Origin: Deltaproteobacteria bacterium | GTDB lineage: Bacteria; Desulfobacterota; Desulfuromonadia; Geobacterales; Pseudopelobacteraceae | Reading direction: 5' to 3' | NCBI GenBank assembly: GCA_019162745.1 | Contig: JAFLLC010000036.1 | Span: 1-41,949 of the forward strand | DNA: 41,949 bases | Shown here: positions 1-10,060 of the stretch, in pieces | Layout of the letters: each line of letters opens with the position of its first letter | Position numbering within the stretch: position 1 is the first letter of the stretch | The notes under the pieces: model-generated | Seen by the model: only the letters and a program-made list of their open reading frames with translations | Database searches by the model: none | Told to the model about the DNA's origin: nothing | Made by a program: the position numbers and the translations under genes

Positions 1-1
1 G

Positions 2-55
2 GCGGACAGCCCTGCCGAGATGGCACAGGCGCTGCTGAAGGTGTATAAGCCGTAA
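2..55 (+). CDS. C-terminal end of an unidentified protein (partial)
   Basis: A reading frame open from the left window edge ends at a TAA at 53-55. The visible tail reads ADSPAEMAQALLKVYKP, which looks like an amphipathic C-terminal helix. It is followed by a strong hairpin, which supports a real gene end here. Nothing identifies the family. If the tRNA-Gln 3' end at 354-375 is an attachment site, this gene would lie inside the integrated element. Confidence 0.35.
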   Translation, partial: ADSPAEMAQALLKVYKP

Positions 56-77
56 AAAAATATGCATATAGTCCTAA

Positions 78-111
78 CTAATAAAGGCGACCGAAAGGCC
101 GCCTTTATTAG
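78..111 (+). terminator. Hairpin downstream of the first gene
   Basis: Perfect 12-bp stem (78-89 with 100-111) enclosing a small CC-GAAA-GG sub-hairpin. It lies 22 bases after the stop codon at 55. There is no T-run on either side, so it may be a weak or Rho-assisted terminator or an RNA end-stabilising structure. Confidence 0.5.
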
Positions 112-353
112 TAGTAAGAAAGATTTGTCACCCAATATCAACTACTGACCCACTTGTATCATTATAGCGAGTAGGATTGTCACAGGAACGTAAACATAAT
201 TGGATTGATAATTGGTACTCAATTAGGTATACAAGGACGCGTATTTTCAAGTTAAGAACGATGATCTTTGTATGGTAACGGCTGATAATCCAGTTAATGT
301 ACTGATATATAAAGTTTAATTGGATTGTGAAGAGAGTTGAATTGTGCGACAGT
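112..353. other. AT-rich stretch without a credible gene
   Basis: About 240 bases, clearly richer in A+T than the genes to the right. The only long frame is a minus-strand one of 97 codons at 128-421. It runs through the terminator at 386-415, has no ribosome binding site and shows no recognisable domain, so I do not call it. No RNA gene is evident. The stretch may be the end of an integrated element (see 354-375). Confidence 0.4.
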
Positions 354-375
354 GAGTCCCCTGGCGCCCCAGCCA
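354..375 (+). other. Remnant of the 3' end of tRNA-Gln (possible att site)
   Basis: Bases 365-375 read CGCCCCAGCCA, the typical 3' acceptor strand, discriminator G and CCA of tRNA-Gln. They are followed by a T-run (376-383) and a terminator (386-415). The preceding bases resemble a T-arm 3' strand but do not fold into a whole tRNA, and no 5' half is present upstream. In Pseudomonas the order is ispE, tRNA-Gln, prs, rplY, pth, ychF; here prs-rplY-pth-ychF follows about 2 kb downstream. The likeliest reading is a duplicated tRNA 3' end left by site-specific integration, with the intact tRNA to the left of the window. A decayed tRNA gene is the alternative. Confidence 0.42.
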
Positions 376-385
376 TTTTTTTTGT

Positions 386-415
386 AAAGGTCAGCTTTCG
401 AGGCTGACCTTTTTT
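386..415 (+). terminator. Intrinsic terminator
   Basis: Ten-bp stem (386-395 with 403-412) around a TTTCGAG loop, followed by a T-run. It lies directly after the tRNA-Gln-like 3' end and probably was, or is, the terminator of that tRNA transcript. It overlaps the earliest possible start (TTG 414) of the next gene, which argues for the GTG start at 480. Confidence 0.75.
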
Positions 416-479
416 GTTCAATCTATATCTGATAGCCTATACTCCGCCGCCCTGTGATGTAGGCAAGGACTTAAGCAGC

Positions 480-2321
480 GTGCTGATCAACCTTGTTTCG
501 ATTCACCCCTACCCTTCTCCGCAATCAATTCCCCTGGCGAACGCCTTTCTAAAGGCGTATGCGCTCAAGAGCGCTGTTTCTATAACTCTTGTTGATTTTT
601 TTAACGGAGATGATACTGCAACGTGCGCTGCAAAGCTCGCCGAGCCGCCCCCTATCGCAGTGGGCTTTTCGATGTATGTCTGGAATCGTGAACTCAGTTG
701 TGAAATTGCGGCCGAACTGCGGCGAAATCATCCTGCCGTCATACTCTTTTCCGGTGGTCCGGAAGTCACTGCTGATCCTGAGTCTGTCTTAAATATGGGC
801 ATCTTTGACTTCGTTATTATCGGCGAAGGCGAAGTCCCTTTTTTATCACTTTGCCAATCATTGGAAACAGGTGGAGATTATTCGAGCATACCCGGTGTTC
901 TGCTGCCCGGCTCTGCCATACTCCCCCCGCCTGCCCCACTGGCAAATATGGACCTAATACCATCTCCATACCTGACCGGGGTGATCGATACTCATGCCTA
1001 TCCGGGGATTCTCTGGCAATTGTCTCGTGGCTGCAGCTTTACCTGTGATTTCTGTTTTGATTCGCGCGGGATCCACGGTGTACGGCATTTTTCGCTGGAA
1101 AGAGTGGAAGCCGAATTACGACATTTTGCCGCCAGCGGCATCCGGCAGATATTTGTACTTGATTCCACTTTTAACCTGAATCCAAAGCGTGCCAAACAAA
1201 TCCTGAGGATGATTAAAAAAATTGCCCCGAATATCCACTTTCATTTTGAGGTCCGCAATGAATTTATTGACCGTGAAATGGCAAAACTCTTCGCACAGAT
1301 TGCATGTTCATTGCAAATCGGGCTGCAGAGTGCTGATCGGGAAGTTCTCAGACAGGTTGGGCGGTCATTTGACAAAACTGACTTCACTGCAAAGGTCGGG
1401 CTGCTGAATGAAAGCGGCGCTATTTTCGGTTTTGACCTGATTTACGGCCTGCCCGGGGACACCCTGGACGGTTTTCGTGTCACCATGGACTATGCTCTGT
1501 CGCTCTACCCGAATCACCTCGATATTTTCCCACTTGCTGTTCTGCCGGGGACAAGGTTGGCGTCTCGCGGGATTTCTCTAAAATTACGCTGGGACAATAA
1601 GCCACCTTATATACTCGAAGCGACCGACAGTTTCAGCCCGGCTGATATGGCCACGGCATCCGCACTGGCCGCTGCGTGTGACATTTTTTATACACGAGGT
1701 AAAGCGGTCGCATGGTTTAATGCCGTAGTTGCCGTCCTTGGTCTGAAACCTTCAGCTTTTTTGCAGAAGTTCAGCCGCTGGCTGCTTGAAGAGAGGGGCT
1801 GCAGCAAAAAAGAGTCTGACTTTAGTGATGATGACATCTGGGAAATACAGCAGCTTTTTACCAGATATCTTTTCAGCGGTAAAAAAGTAAAGCGCTTGCA
1901 TCCTCTTGTACTTGATCTGGTAAATTATCATCATCATTACGCCTCTGTGCTGCTGTCTCCCTTACCGGAGGCCACTGTTGATTACCCCACCACTGACAAC
2001 TTGTGCGCAACTCGCTTCAGGCTTTCTCCATCAGCCCGGATAGTGCATTTTACTTATGAGATAGAAGAACTTCTCGATTGTGGAGAGCCGCATATTATCC
2101 TGATGTACGAAAATCTCGCTCAATCCGGCTCCCAGGCGGTTATCTACCTCAATGATGGATCGGTATGCACCGAATCACTGGCAGCTCCCTACATATCCCT
2201 GTTGGAGCAGATCCGAGTTGGAGGCGACAGTATCAGCTTGTCAGAAACCGGGCTTACCAGCGATGAAGTCAATGAATTTATTGATTTTGCTCTACAGGAA
2301 GGTATTATTATGAAAATATGA
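480..2321 (+). CDS. B12-binding-type radical SAM protein with DUF4080-like C-terminus
   Basis: Predicted radical SAM enzyme of 613 residues. Residues 1-150 form a Rossmann-like cobalamin-binding-type domain (GFSMYVWN, SGGPEVT and GEGE segments). The radical SAM core follows with C185-x3-C189-x2-C192, the ligands of a [4Fe-4S] cluster. The C-terminal third resembles the DUF4080 region found in this group. The B12 domain lacks an obvious DxHxxG cobalamin-ligand motif, so B12 may not be bound in the usual way. The substrate is unknown. I chose GTG 480 because AAGGA lies about 9 bases upstream and it begins just at the first beta strand. The frame is also open from TTG 414 (635 residues), but that codon sits in a terminator T-run. 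It lies alone between the tRNA-Gln remnant and prs. Confidence 0.85.
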   Translation: MLINLVSIHPYPSPQSIPLANAFLKAYALKSAVSITLVDFFNGDDTATCAAKLAEPPPIAVGFSMYVWNRELSCEIAAELRRNHPAVILFSGGPEVTADPESVLNMGIFDFVIIGEGEVPFLSLCQSLETGGDYSSIPGVLLPGSAILPPPAPLANMDLIPSPYLTGVIDTHAYPGILWQLSRGCSFTCDFCFDSRGIHGVRHFSLERVEAELRHFAASGIRQIFVLDSTFNLNPKRAKQILRMIKKIAPNIHFHFEVRNEFIDREMAKLFAQIACSLQIGLQSADREVLRQVGRSFDKTDFTAKVGLLNESGAIFGFDLIYGLPGDTLDGFRVTMDYALSLYPNHLDIFPLAVLPGTRLASRGISLKLRWDNKPPYILEATDSFSPADMATASALAAACDIFYTRGKAVAWFNAVVAVLGLKPSAFLQKFSRWLLEERGCSKKESDFSDDDIWEIQQLFTRYLFSGKKVKRLHPLVLDLVNYHHHYASVLLSPLPEATVDYPTTDNLCATRFRLSPSARIVHFTYEIEELLDCGEPHIILMYENLAQSGSQAVIYLNDGSVCTESLAAPYISLLEQIRVGGDSISLSETGLTSDEVNEFIDFALQEGIIMKI

Positions 2322-2375
2322 TAAAAAACAGGACCGATCAACTATCCGTATCCAGCTTGGTAGTATTGAAAGAGG

Positions 2376-2404
2376 TTGCATTTCGCTTATTTTTTAAGTA
2401 TAAG
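2376..2404 (+). promoter_or_regulatory. Sigma-70 type promoter for prs
   Basis: TTGCAT (2376-2381), a 17-base spacer and TATAAG (2399-2404), 60 bases before the prs start. It would drive prs and probably rplY, pth and ychF. Confidence 0.5.
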
Positions 2405-2464
2405 TACTAATTCTTTGGCATATGTTTTTTACTCTGCTCCTATTTTGAAAGGTGCTTAATCGCC

Positions 2465-3409
2465 ATGTACGATAAAATTAAGATTTTTTCCGGCAACTCA
2501 AATCCTGATTTGGCTCAAAGCATTTGCGACAGCCTTGGCGTTCCGCTCGGTACGGCTCGGGTTCGCCGGTTCTCCGATGGCGAAGTTATGGTTGAGATCG
2601 GTGAAAATGTCCGCGGCCGCGATGTGTATGTTGTTCAGTCAACCTGCGCGCCGACCAATGACAACCTCATGGAGCTGCTGGTTATTACTGATGCATTGAA
2701 ACGGGCGTCGGCAGCAACCATAACTGCAGTTATACCCTATTACGGCTATGCCCGCCAGGATCGCAAAGCGGCGCCCCGTACTCCGATCACAGCCAAACTG
2801 GTTGCAGATCTCATAACAACCGCCGGTGTTAACAGAGTTGTCACTATTGACCTGCACGCCGGTCAGATTCAGGGCTTTTTCAATATACCGGTTGACAATC
2901 TATACGCGGCACCCGTTATTCTTAATTATCTAAAAGATCGCTTCATCGGCGAACAAGTAGTCATGGTTTCTCCTGACGCCGGCGGCACCGAAAGAGCCCG
3001 CGCATTTGCCAAACGCCTGGAATACTCACTTGCAGTAATTGACAAGCGCCGTACCGGCCCTAACGTAGCCGAAGTAATGCACCTGATCGGTGATGTCCGT
3101 GATAAGATAGCCGTTATTCTGGATGATATGATTGATACGGCCGGCACCTTGACTCAAGCGGCCAAAGCACTTAAAGCAAACGGCGCCAAAGCGGTTTACG
3201 CCTGTGCCACACACGGCGTCCTGTCAGGCCCGGCAATTGAGCGCATCAATGCTTCCGAAATTGAAGAGGTTGTTTTTACTGACACAATACCGGGCGGTAC
3301 CCGTAATAATTTAACGTCAAAAATCAAAGTACTTTCTGTGGCAGACCTGTTGGCCGAAGCTATCAGGCGAATTCATGAAGATGAATCTGTAAGTTCGTTA
3401 TTTGTATAG
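2465..3409 (+). CDS. prs: Ribose-phosphate pyrophosphokinase
   Basis: Makes phosphoribosyl pyrophosphate (PRPP) from ribose 5-phosphate and ATP in the cytosol, feeding purine, pyrimidine, histidine, tryptophan and NAD synthesis. At 314 residues it has the normal bacterial class I length. Visible family motifs are the [12 protein letters not shown] flexible-loop and catalytic region, [11 protein letters not shown], and the PRPP-binding loop [12 protein letters not shown] near residues 218-229. The ATG is preceded by GAAAGGTG. It heads the conserved prs-rplY-pth-ychF order. trpD, further right in the window, consumes PRPP. Confidence 0.98.
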   Translation: MYDKIKIFSGNSNPDLAQSICDSLGVPLGTARVRRFSDGEVMVEIGENVRGRDVYVVQSTCAPTNDNLMELLVITDALKRASAATITAVIPYYGYARQDRKAAPRTPITAKLVADLITTAGVNRVVTIDLHAGQIQGFFNIPVDNLYAAPVILNYLKDRFIGEQVVMVSPDAGGTERARAFAKRLEYSLAVIDKRRTGPNVAEVMHLIGDVRDKIAVILDDMIDTAGTLTQAAKALKANGAKAVYACATHGVLSGPAIERINASEIEEVVFTDTIPGGTRNNLTSKIKVLSVADLLAEAIRRIHEDESVSSLFV

Positions 3410-3469
3410 AACCAAATTGTTGATTATGAATAGGACGGTGTTGACCCGTCACTACACGTGGAGGAACTT

Positions 3470-4072
3470 ATGCAACAGAAACAAATGAATATTGAACTGC
3501 GCACCAAGACCGGTACAGGCGTAAGCCGAAGACTTCGCATGGCTGATATGGTACCGGGTGTTGTTTACGGCAAGGGTCTTGATCCGGTAACTGTCAGTGT
3601 TAAAAGCCGTGATCTGCAGGAAGCTATTTCCGGCGCTGGCGGGCAGAACAATCTGATCACCTTTATCGGCGGCGGAAGTTTGGACCAGAATATTGCGATT
3701 GTTGCAGATATTCAGCGTGATCCAATCAAGCGTACCTTTAAGCACGTTGATCTCCATCGCATCAATCCGAATGAAAAACTCCGGGTCACCGTACCTGTTG
3801 TTATCTCCGGTTCCGCTATCGGCGTAAAAGAAGGAGGTTTGCTCGATCAAGCTCATCATGAACTGCACATCGAGTGCCTCCCGGGAAACATCCCTGACAG
3901 CATTACAATTGATGTAACTGATCTCAAAGTTGGCGAATCGGTTCATGTCAGCGAAATCACGCTTCCTGAAGGTATTGTTATTCTTGATCAGCCCAAGATT
4001 CCTGTTGTCAGCATTCTTGGTAAAGCCAAGGAAGAAGAAGAAACTGCAGCTGAATCTCCAACCGCCGCCTAG
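3470..4072 (+). CDS. rplY: 50S ribosomal protein L25 (general stress protein Ctc type)
   Basis: Binds 5S rRNA in the large ribosomal subunit. The 200-residue form has an N-terminal L25 domain (residues 5-95) and the extra C-terminal beta domain of the TL5/CTC type, ending in a Glu/Ala-rich tail. The start is ATG 3470, five bases after GGAGG; an upstream in-frame GTG at 3458 overlaps that ribosome binding site and is rejected. It lies 60 bases after prs and 19 bases before pth, most likely in one transcript. Confidence 0.97.
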   Translation: MQQKQMNIELRTKTGTGVSRRLRMADMVPGVVYGKGLDPVTVSVKSRDLQEAISGAGGQNNLITFIGGGSLDQNIAIVADIQRDPIKRTFKHVDLHRINPNEKLRVTVPVVISGSAIGVKEGGLLDQAHHELHIECLPGNIPDSITIDVTDLKVGESVHVSEITLPEGIVILDQPKIPVVSILGKAKEEEETAAESPTAA

Positions 4073-4091
4073 CAGAACCATAACTAACAGT

Positions 4092-4673
4092 ATGAGTACC
4101 TATATAATTGCGGGGCTGGGTAATCCCGGCCCCACCTATCAATGGACCCGCCATAATGCGGGTTTTCTTTTTTTGGAGCGCCTTTCTCAGCGTGAAAATA
4201 TTTCTATTTCCAGAAAATCATTCTCAGGTTTTAGCGGGGAATGGAATTTTGCCGGACACCGTCTGATACTGCTTAAGCCTCAGACTTTCATGAACTTGTC
4301 CGGGAACTCTGTTATGCCGGCTCTCCAATTCTCTAAGCTGCCGATTTCCAATTTGATCGTCGTCCATGATGAACTTGATCTTCCGTTTGGGGTCGTACGT
4401 TTCAAGCATGGCGGCGGGCATGGCGGCCACAACGGCTTGCGTTCCATAATGGAAAATCTTGGCAAAGGTGACTTTATTCGACTGCGAATAGGCATTGGAA
4501 AATCACCCTATGGTGACACAACCGGCCATGTCCTTGGAAATATCCCCCCGGACCAGATGGAAAGGCTGCCCAGAGTACTCGATGGCGGCATAGAAATGCT
4601 TGAAGTGATGCTTAAAGAAGGGCTCCCTAAATCTATGAGTCTCTACAATAACAAGAATTTTCTGGAAGGATAG
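4092..4673 (+). CDS. pth: Peptidyl-tRNA hydrolase
   Basis: Releases peptides from peptidyl-tRNA that has dropped off the ribosome, recycling the tRNA. The protein has 193 residues, the usual length. Visible motifs are GLGNPG (residues 8-13), TRHNAG with catalytic His21, [10 protein letters not shown], and HDELDLPFG with the conserved Asp. The frame is open far upstream through rplY, but ATG 4092 begins exactly at the family N-terminus. ychF starts 4 bases after its stop, so the two are probably translationally coupled. Confidence 0.97.
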   Translation: MSTYIIAGLGNPGPTYQWTRHNAGFLFLERLSQRENISISRKSFSGFSGEWNFAGHRLILLKPQTFMNLSGNSVMPALQFSKLPISNLIVVHDELDLPFGVVRFKHGGGHGGHNGLRSIMENLGKGDFIRLRIGIGKSPYGDTTGHVLGNIPPDQMERLPRVLDGGIEMLEVMLKEGLPKSMSLYNNKNFLEG

Positions 4674-4677
4674 TTTT

Positions 4678-5772
4678 ATGGGTTTTAACTGCGGAATTGT
4701 CGGACTGCCAAATGTTGGCAAATCTACTATCTTTAATGCTCTAACCTCAGCCGGTGCGGAATCTGCAAATTATCCATTTTGCACAATTGAACCGAATGTC
4801 GGAATTGTCCAGGTGCCCGACCCCCGAATGGATCAATTGGCAATCATCGTCAAACCGCAGAAAATGCAGCCGACGACAATTGAATTCGTCGACATCGCCG
4901 GCCTTGTCAAGGGCGCCAGCCAGGGTGAAGGACTCGGGAACCAGTTTCTTGGTCACATCCGCAGCGTTGATGCGATCGTTCATGTTGTGCGCTGTTTCGA
5001 TGACGACAATATTATTCATGTGAATGGTCGTGTTTCGCCGGCCGATGACATCGAGATCATTAATACCGAACTCGCTCTGGCAGACCTTGACACAATTGAA
5101 AAAAAATTGCAGCGGGCTGAAAAAATGGCACGCAGCGGTGACAAGAAAGCAAAGGAAGAGGTTGATTTTTATCTGCGGGTCAGAGCCCTTCTCGAACAGG
5201 TCAAAAAGCTTCAAGGGATTGCCCAGAACGAAGACGAAAGAATCTGGATGCGAGACCTGCATCTTCTGACCGATAAACCGGTCCTTTATGTTGCAAATGT
5301 CGCCGAAGACGACCTGGAGGGGAACCACCCTAACGTTGCCAAGGTCCGCGAAATTGCCGCCTCTGAAGGAGCAGGCGTTGTAGTTATCTGCGGAAAACTG
5401 GAAGCAGAAATAGCCGAGCTTGACGGTCCTGAAAAAAAGGGGTTTCTTGATGATATGGGATTAGAGGAAGCCGGTCTTGATCGCCTTATCCGCAACGGTT
5501 ATGCGCTTTTGGGCCTCATCACCTATTTTACAGCCGGTGTCAAGGAGGTCCGCGCCTGGACAATTGCCAACGGCACAAAAGCGCCACAAGCTGCGGGCGT
5601 TATCCACACTGATTTTGAAAAAGGGTTTATCCGGGCGGAAGTAATCGGCTTCAATGATTACATAAGCTGCAATGGTGAAGCTGGTGCGAAAGAGAAGGGG
5701 TTGATGAGGCTGGAAGGAAAAGAGTACATAGTTAAGGACGGAGACGTTATGCATTTTCGTTTTAATGTGTAG
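4678..5772 (+). CDS. ychF: Redox-regulated ATPase/GTPase YchF
   Basis: OBG-family P-loop protein that prefers ATP in characterised members and associates with ribosomes. It has 364 residues. GLPNVGKST (residues 9-17) is the Walker A motif; [12 protein letters not shown] and DIAGLV are switch regions. The G4 position reads NVAED in place of NKxD, the known YchF trait that relaxes guanine specificity. A coiled-coil insert precedes a C-terminal TGS domain. It is the last gene of the prs cluster; pth-ychF pairing is widely conserved. Confidence 0.97.
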   Translation: MGFNCGIVGLPNVGKSTIFNALTSAGAESANYPFCTIEPNVGIVQVPDPRMDQLAIIVKPQKMQPTTIEFVDIAGLVKGASQGEGLGNQFLGHIRSVDAIVHVVRCFDDDNIIHVNGRVSPADDIEIINTELALADLDTIEKKLQRAEKMARSGDKKAKEEVDFYLRVRALLEQVKKLQGIAQNEDERIWMRDLHLLTDKPVLYVANVAEDDLEGNHPNVAKVREIAASEGAGVVVICGKLEAEIAELDGPEKKGFLDDMGLEEAGLDRLIRNGYALLGLITYFTAGVKEVRAWTIANGTKAPQAAGVIHTDFEKGFIRAEVIGFNDYISCNGEAGAKEKGLMRLEGKEYIVKDGDVMHFRFNV

Positions 5773-5927
5773 CTGTACGTTTATATTAGTATTGGTCCAA
5801 AACTATTCAATAGCAACGCACCACCGCCACTATGTTCTGTTCGACCTTTTTAATTGAGCGGCATCATGAGTTATGTTACTGTACAAAGCTGTTTTGGCAA
5901 ATATTCAACCTGCGGGAGATAATTTAT

Positions 5928-8621
5928 ATGTTCAGTTCAATTATAAAAAAGTTTATCGGAAGCAAAAATGAGCGTGAAATAAAAAAAATGTGGCCGACCG
6001 TATCGGCGATCAATGCTCTTGAAGCTTCACTTTCTTCCCTTTCTGATGAACAGCTGACCAACAAAACCGCAGAATTCAAGGAACGCTATATAAAGGGTGA
6101 ATCTCTTGATTCATTGCTCTCTGAAGCATTTGCTGTCTGCCGTGAAGCAAGTAAACGTGTGCTCGGTATGCGCCATTTTGACGTTCAGTTGATAGGCGGC
6201 ATGGTACTGCATTCGGGTAAAATTGCCGAAATGAAAACCGGAGAGGGAAAAACGCTGGTAGCCACCCTTCCCGCCTACCTTAATGCCATTTCCGGCAAGG
6301 GTGTGCATGTTGTTACCGTCAACGATTATCTGGCAAAACGTGACTCCGAATGGATGGGGCGGCTGTACAATTTCCTCGGGTTGACGGTAGGCATAGTTGT
6401 GCATGGCATTGAAGATGACCAGCGCCGCCTTAATTATGCTGCTGATATTACGTATGGAACCAACAACGAGTTCGGCTTTGATTACCTGCGGGATAATATG
6501 AAATTTGACCTCGCTGATTATGTTCAGCGCGGTTTCAACTACGCCATCGTGGACGAAGTTGACTCTATTCTGATTGACGAGGCCAGGACGCCGCTGATCA
6601 TTTCCGGCCCTACCGAAGATTCAACAGACAAATACTACGTTATTAACAATATAATTCCAAAGCTGGTAAAAGGTGAAACAATAGAAGTCGAAGCAAATAC
6701 TCTCTCCGGGAAACGCAAGCAATATACCGGTGATTTTACCATTGATGAAAAGGCCAAAAGTGCGGCTTTGACCGAACAGGGTGTACTGCAGGTAGAAAAA
6801 CTTTTAAAGATTGAAAACCTGTATGATCCACGTAACATTGAAATTCTTCATCATGTCAACCAGGCTCTGCGCGCCCACGCCATGTACAAGCTTGATGTGG
6901 ACTATGTCGTAAAAGAGGGTGAAGTGCTTATTGTTGATGAATTTACCGGCCGTCTCATGCCAGGTCGCCGCTGGTCTGACGGTCTGCACCAGGCTATTGA
7001 GGCGAAAGAAGGGGTCAAGATCGAAAACGAGAACCAGACCCTCGCTACGATCACTTTTCAGAACTATTTCCGCATGTACAGCAAACTGTCCGGGATGACC
7101 GGTACGGCCGATACCGAAGCTGAAGAATTTCACAAAATATATAAACTTGATGTGTGTGTTATTCCAACTAACCGACCGCTTGTACGTCCCGATTTTCCTG
7201 ATGTTATATACAAAACAGAGAAGGAAAAATTCAAAGCGGTTATTGAGGATATCAAAGAGCATTATGCTGTTGGTCAGCCTTGCCTTGTCGGGACCATCTC
7301 GATTGAAAAATCTGAAGTCCTTTCAGAACTGCTGAAACTGCAGGGTGTTCCACACAGCGTACTGAATGCCAAACAGCATGAACGCGAGGCGGAGATAGTC
7401 TCGCAGGCCGGGCGCAAGGGTGCCATAATGATTGCCACCAATATGGCTGGCCGTGGTACCGACATTGTGCTGGGCGGGAACCCGGATGCCCTGGCTAAAC
7501 AGTGGCGGCGGGCTAATCCGGAAGCTACGGACGAACAATATGAAGCGGTGGTTGCCAAATATAAAGCTGAATGTCTTGCTGAGCATGAAGAAGTAATTAA
7601 ACTTGGCGGTCTGCACATCCTCGGAACCGAACGGCATGAGTCGCGCCGTATCGACAATCAGCTGCGCGGCCGCTCCGGACGTCAGGGAGACCCGGGGTCA
7701 TCTAAATTCTACCTGTCACTGGAAGATGATCTGCTGCGGATTTTCGGCTCCGAGCGAGTCTCCAAAATCATGGATCTTCTCAAAATTGAGGAGGGTGAGG
7801 CTATTACTCACGGCATGATTTCAAGATCGATTGAAAATGCCCAGAAGAAAGTTGAGGCGCATAACTTTGACATTCGTAAGCACCTCATCGAATATGATGA
7901 TGTCATGAACAAGCAGCGCGAAGTTATTTACAGCCAGCGCCGCGAAATCCTGGGGGGCCAGGATATAAGGGAGAGTTTCCTGGAAATGCTCGATGATACG
8001 ATTGAGGAGATTGCCTCCGCTTTCGCCATTGACAAGGTACCCCCGCACGAATGGGATTGGCAGGGGATAAGCGAAAGTGTTTATAAATATTTTAACCTCC
8101 AGCTTGATCTGCCGGAAGAGATGATAAGCCGCCTGACACCGGTCAATTTCCAGGAAACAATCAGCGAGCAGGTCCATGCCATCTTCACTGCCCGGGTTGA
8201 AGAGATGGGCGACGAACTGATTGACCATCTCATCAAAATAATGATGCTGCAGGCCATTGATACGCACTGGAAAGACCACCTGTTGAACATCGACCACCTG
8301 AAGGAAGGTATCGGTCTGCGTGGTTACGGTCAGAAAGACCCCAAACAGGAATACAAAAAAGAAGCCTACAACCTATTTATGGAATTGATGAGCCGTATCC
8401 GCGATGAGGTTGTAGAACGTATCTTCTGGGTTCAGATAAATAAAGATGGTGAAGAAATAGAAGAGATGGAGGAAGAACAGCGCAGCAAAAAGCTTGTTTT
8501 CAATCTTGGAGGTGGCGACGAGTATTCCCAGGAACCGGCCAAAAGCCAGAAAGTTGCAGGGCGTAACGATCCCTGTCCGTGCGGAAGCGGCAAAAAATAC
8601 AAAAAATGCTGCGGAAAGTAA
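5928..8621 (+). CDS. secA: Preprotein translocase subunit SecA
   Basis: ATPase motor that pushes unfolded preproteins through SecYEG. From ATG 5928 it is 897 residues, normal for SecA, and starts [10 protein letters not shown] as in the family. The frame is open from 5832, but GGGAG lies upstream of 5928. Visible motifs are Walker A GEGKT (K108), [13 protein letters not shown] (Walker B region), GTDIVLGG, and [12 protein letters not shown]. The C-terminus carries the [13 protein letters not shown] zinc motif that binds SecB and phospholipid. It should be needed for export of the PEP-CTERM proteins, the lipoprotein and the repeat protein further right. Confidence 0.98.
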   Translation: MFSSIIKKFIGSKNEREIKKMWPTVSAINALEASLSSLSDEQLTNKTAEFKERYIKGESLDSLLSEAFAVCREASKRVLGMRHFDVQLIGGMVLHSGKIAEMKTGEGKTLVATLPAYLNAISGKGVHVVTVNDYLAKRDSEWMGRLYNFLGLTVGIVVHGIEDDQRRLNYAADITYGTNNEFGFDYLRDNMKFDLADYVQRGFNYAIVDEVDSILIDEARTPLIISGPTEDSTDKYYVINNIIPKLVKGETIEVEANTLSGKRKQYTGDFTIDEKAKSAALTEQGVLQVEKLLKIENLYDPRNIEILHHVNQALRAHAMYKLDVDYVVKEGEVLIVDEFTGRLMPGRRWSDGLHQAIEAKEGVKIENENQTLATITFQNYFRMYSKLSGMTGTADTEAEEFHKIYKLDVCVIPTNRPLVRPDFPDVIYKTEKEKFKAVIEDIKEHYAVGQPCLVGTISIEKSEVLSELLKLQGVPHSVLNAKQHEREAEIVSQAGRKGAIMIATNMAGRGTDIVLGGNPDALAKQWRRANPEATDEQYEAVVAKYKAECLAEHEEVIKLGGLHILGTERHESRRIDNQLRGRSGRQGDPGSSKFYLSLEDDLLRIFGSERVSKIMDLLKIEEGEAITHGMISRSIENAQKKVEAHNFDIRKHLIEYDDVMNKQREVIYSQRREILGGQDIRESFLEMLDDTIEEIASAFAIDKVPPHEWDWQGISESVYKYFNLQLDLPEEMISRLTPVNFQETISEQVHAIFTARVEEMGDELIDHLIKIMMLQAIDTHWKDHLLNIDHLKEGIGLRGYGQKDPKQEYKKEAYNLFMELMSRIRDEVVERIFWVQINKDGEEIEEMEEEQRSKKLVFNLGGGDEYSQEPAKSQKVAGRNDPCPCGSGKKYKKCCGK

Positions 8622-8672
8622 CTGAGCTCTTTCCAGAACTGAATATTTTATCTTTTCAAGAGGTGTAGTCCG

Positions 8673-9854
8673 ATGGATATACGGGGCTTTTCATTTTCTA
8701 CGATAGAAGCGGCAATTAAAATAGCGGGGCGTAAAGATCTTGCACTTATATTTTCAGAAGTTCCGGCAATCGCCGCTGCCGTATTTACAACCAGTACGGT
8801 AAAGGCCGCACCGGTGCTGGTATCCAGCGAGCACATTGCAAGCGGGCTCGCCCAGGCACTGGTTGTTAACAGCGGCAATGCCAACGCCTGTACCGGTGAA
8901 GCCGGAATGAAAGTCGCACAGGAAACTACCCGGCTTGTTGCACACGCTCTTGGAATTGACACTACTGCCGTACAAGTCTGCTCAACCGGAGTCATTGGCG
9001 TGCAGATGCCGATGGAACGGATACGGAACGCTATTCCTGCTCTGGTTGACGGTCTCAGCTCAGGTACGCTTGACGATATAGCCCAGGCAATTATGACGAC
9101 TGATACCTTCCCCAAAATGGAAGCCAGCAGCGGCCAGGCCGGCGGAGTCAGTTACACTGTAGCAGGAATCGCCAAAGGAGCCGGCATGATCATGCCAAAC
9201 ATGGCTACCATGCTCTCCTTAATCATCACCGATGCCGTCATAGAACCGACATTCCTCCAGCAGAGCTTCCGCCACGCGGTCGACAACTCTTTTAACGCCA
9301 TCACCGTTGACGGCGACATGTCTACCAATGACACCTGCCTGATTATGGCAAACGGTATGGCAGGAAATCCGGTTATCACTGCGGGATCAGCGGAAGGAAT
9401 TTCCTTTACACTAATCTTGAATGACGTTTTACTCTCATTGGCCAAACAGATCGTAAAAGACGGCGAGGGAGCAACAAAATTTGTTGAAATACGAGTCACC
9501 GGCGCCAGGGACGATTCCGATGCAAAGCGTGCCGCCATGGCGATCGCCAACTCCAGTCTGGTTAAGACAGCTTTTTTCGGGCAGGATGCCAACTGGGGAC
9601 GGATCTTTGCCGCAGTCGGGTATTCCGGCGCTGAAGTCGATCAATCGCGGCTGTCACTGAACTTTAACGAAGTCTGCATGGCCAGAAACGGAATCTTTGC
9701 CGGTGAAGATGCCGAAGTCCGCGGCACAGAGGTGCTCAAACAAAAGGAATTTACCGTTTCGGTTGATCTTGGCATCGGCAGCGGCACTGCCACCGTGTAC
9801 ACCTCTGATCTGACTCATGAATACATCAATATCAACGCGGACTATCGATCCTGA
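8673..9854 (+). CDS. argJ: Glutamate N-acetyltransferase / amino-acid acetyltransferase (ArgJ)
   Basis: Recycles the acetyl group from N-acetylornithine to glutamate in the cyclic arginine pathway; bifunctional members also use acetyl-CoA. It has 393 residues. The self-cleavage site lies in MATMLS, with Thr179 as the N-terminal nucleophile of the beta chain. KGAGMIMPNM precedes it, and DANWGRI is conserved in the C-terminal part. It starts 51 bases after secA and has AAGAGG upstream. No other arg genes are in the window. Confidence 0.96.
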   Translation: MDIRGFSFSTIEAAIKIAGRKDLALIFSEVPAIAAAVFTTSTVKAAPVLVSSEHIASGLAQALVVNSGNANACTGEAGMKVAQETTRLVAHALGIDTTAVQVCSTGVIGVQMPMERIRNAIPALVDGLSSGTLDDIAQAIMTTDTFPKMEASSGQAGGVSYTVAGIAKGAGMIMPNMATMLSLIITDAVIEPTFLQQSFRHAVDNSFNAITVDGDMSTNDTCLIMANGMAGNPVITAGSAEGISFTLILNDVLLSLAKQIVKDGEGATKFVEIRVTGARDDSDAKRAAMAIANSSLVKTAFFGQDANWGRIFAAVGYSGAEVDQSRLSLNFNEVCMARNGIFAGEDAEVRGTEVLKQKEFTVSVDLGIGSGTATVYTSDLTHEYININADYRS

Positions 9855-10060
9855 TTTTTTAAAGAGCAGACACCCCAAGGGATCTAAATGGTGTACCTGT
9901 GATGAAATTACGATGTGATAAATCAACACTGAGAACTGCGGCCGGAATTAACAACAACACAAAATACCTTGAAACGCTAATACCTTGACACGTTATTGCA
10001 CCTGTGTTAGTTGTTTCCGGCGTATTATTCTTGCGTATCCACTAAGCAAGGGAGGGCTTG

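Noticed and set aside
2-55. TGGCACAGGCGCTGCT at 22-37 as a sigma-54 promoter
   Set aside because: Lies inside the coding tail of the first gene with no nearby downstream start and only a partial -12 match; most likely chance.
128-421. Minus-strand frame of 97 codons
   Set aside because: Runs through the terminator and tRNA-Gln-like end, has no ribosome binding site and has no recognisable domain.
9985-10001. TTGACACGTTATTGCA upstream of the response regulator as a sigma-54 promoter or a -35 box
   Set aside because: The -24 to -12 spacing is one base short and the GG is missing. As a sigma-70 -35 box it has no good -10 at 16-18 bases.
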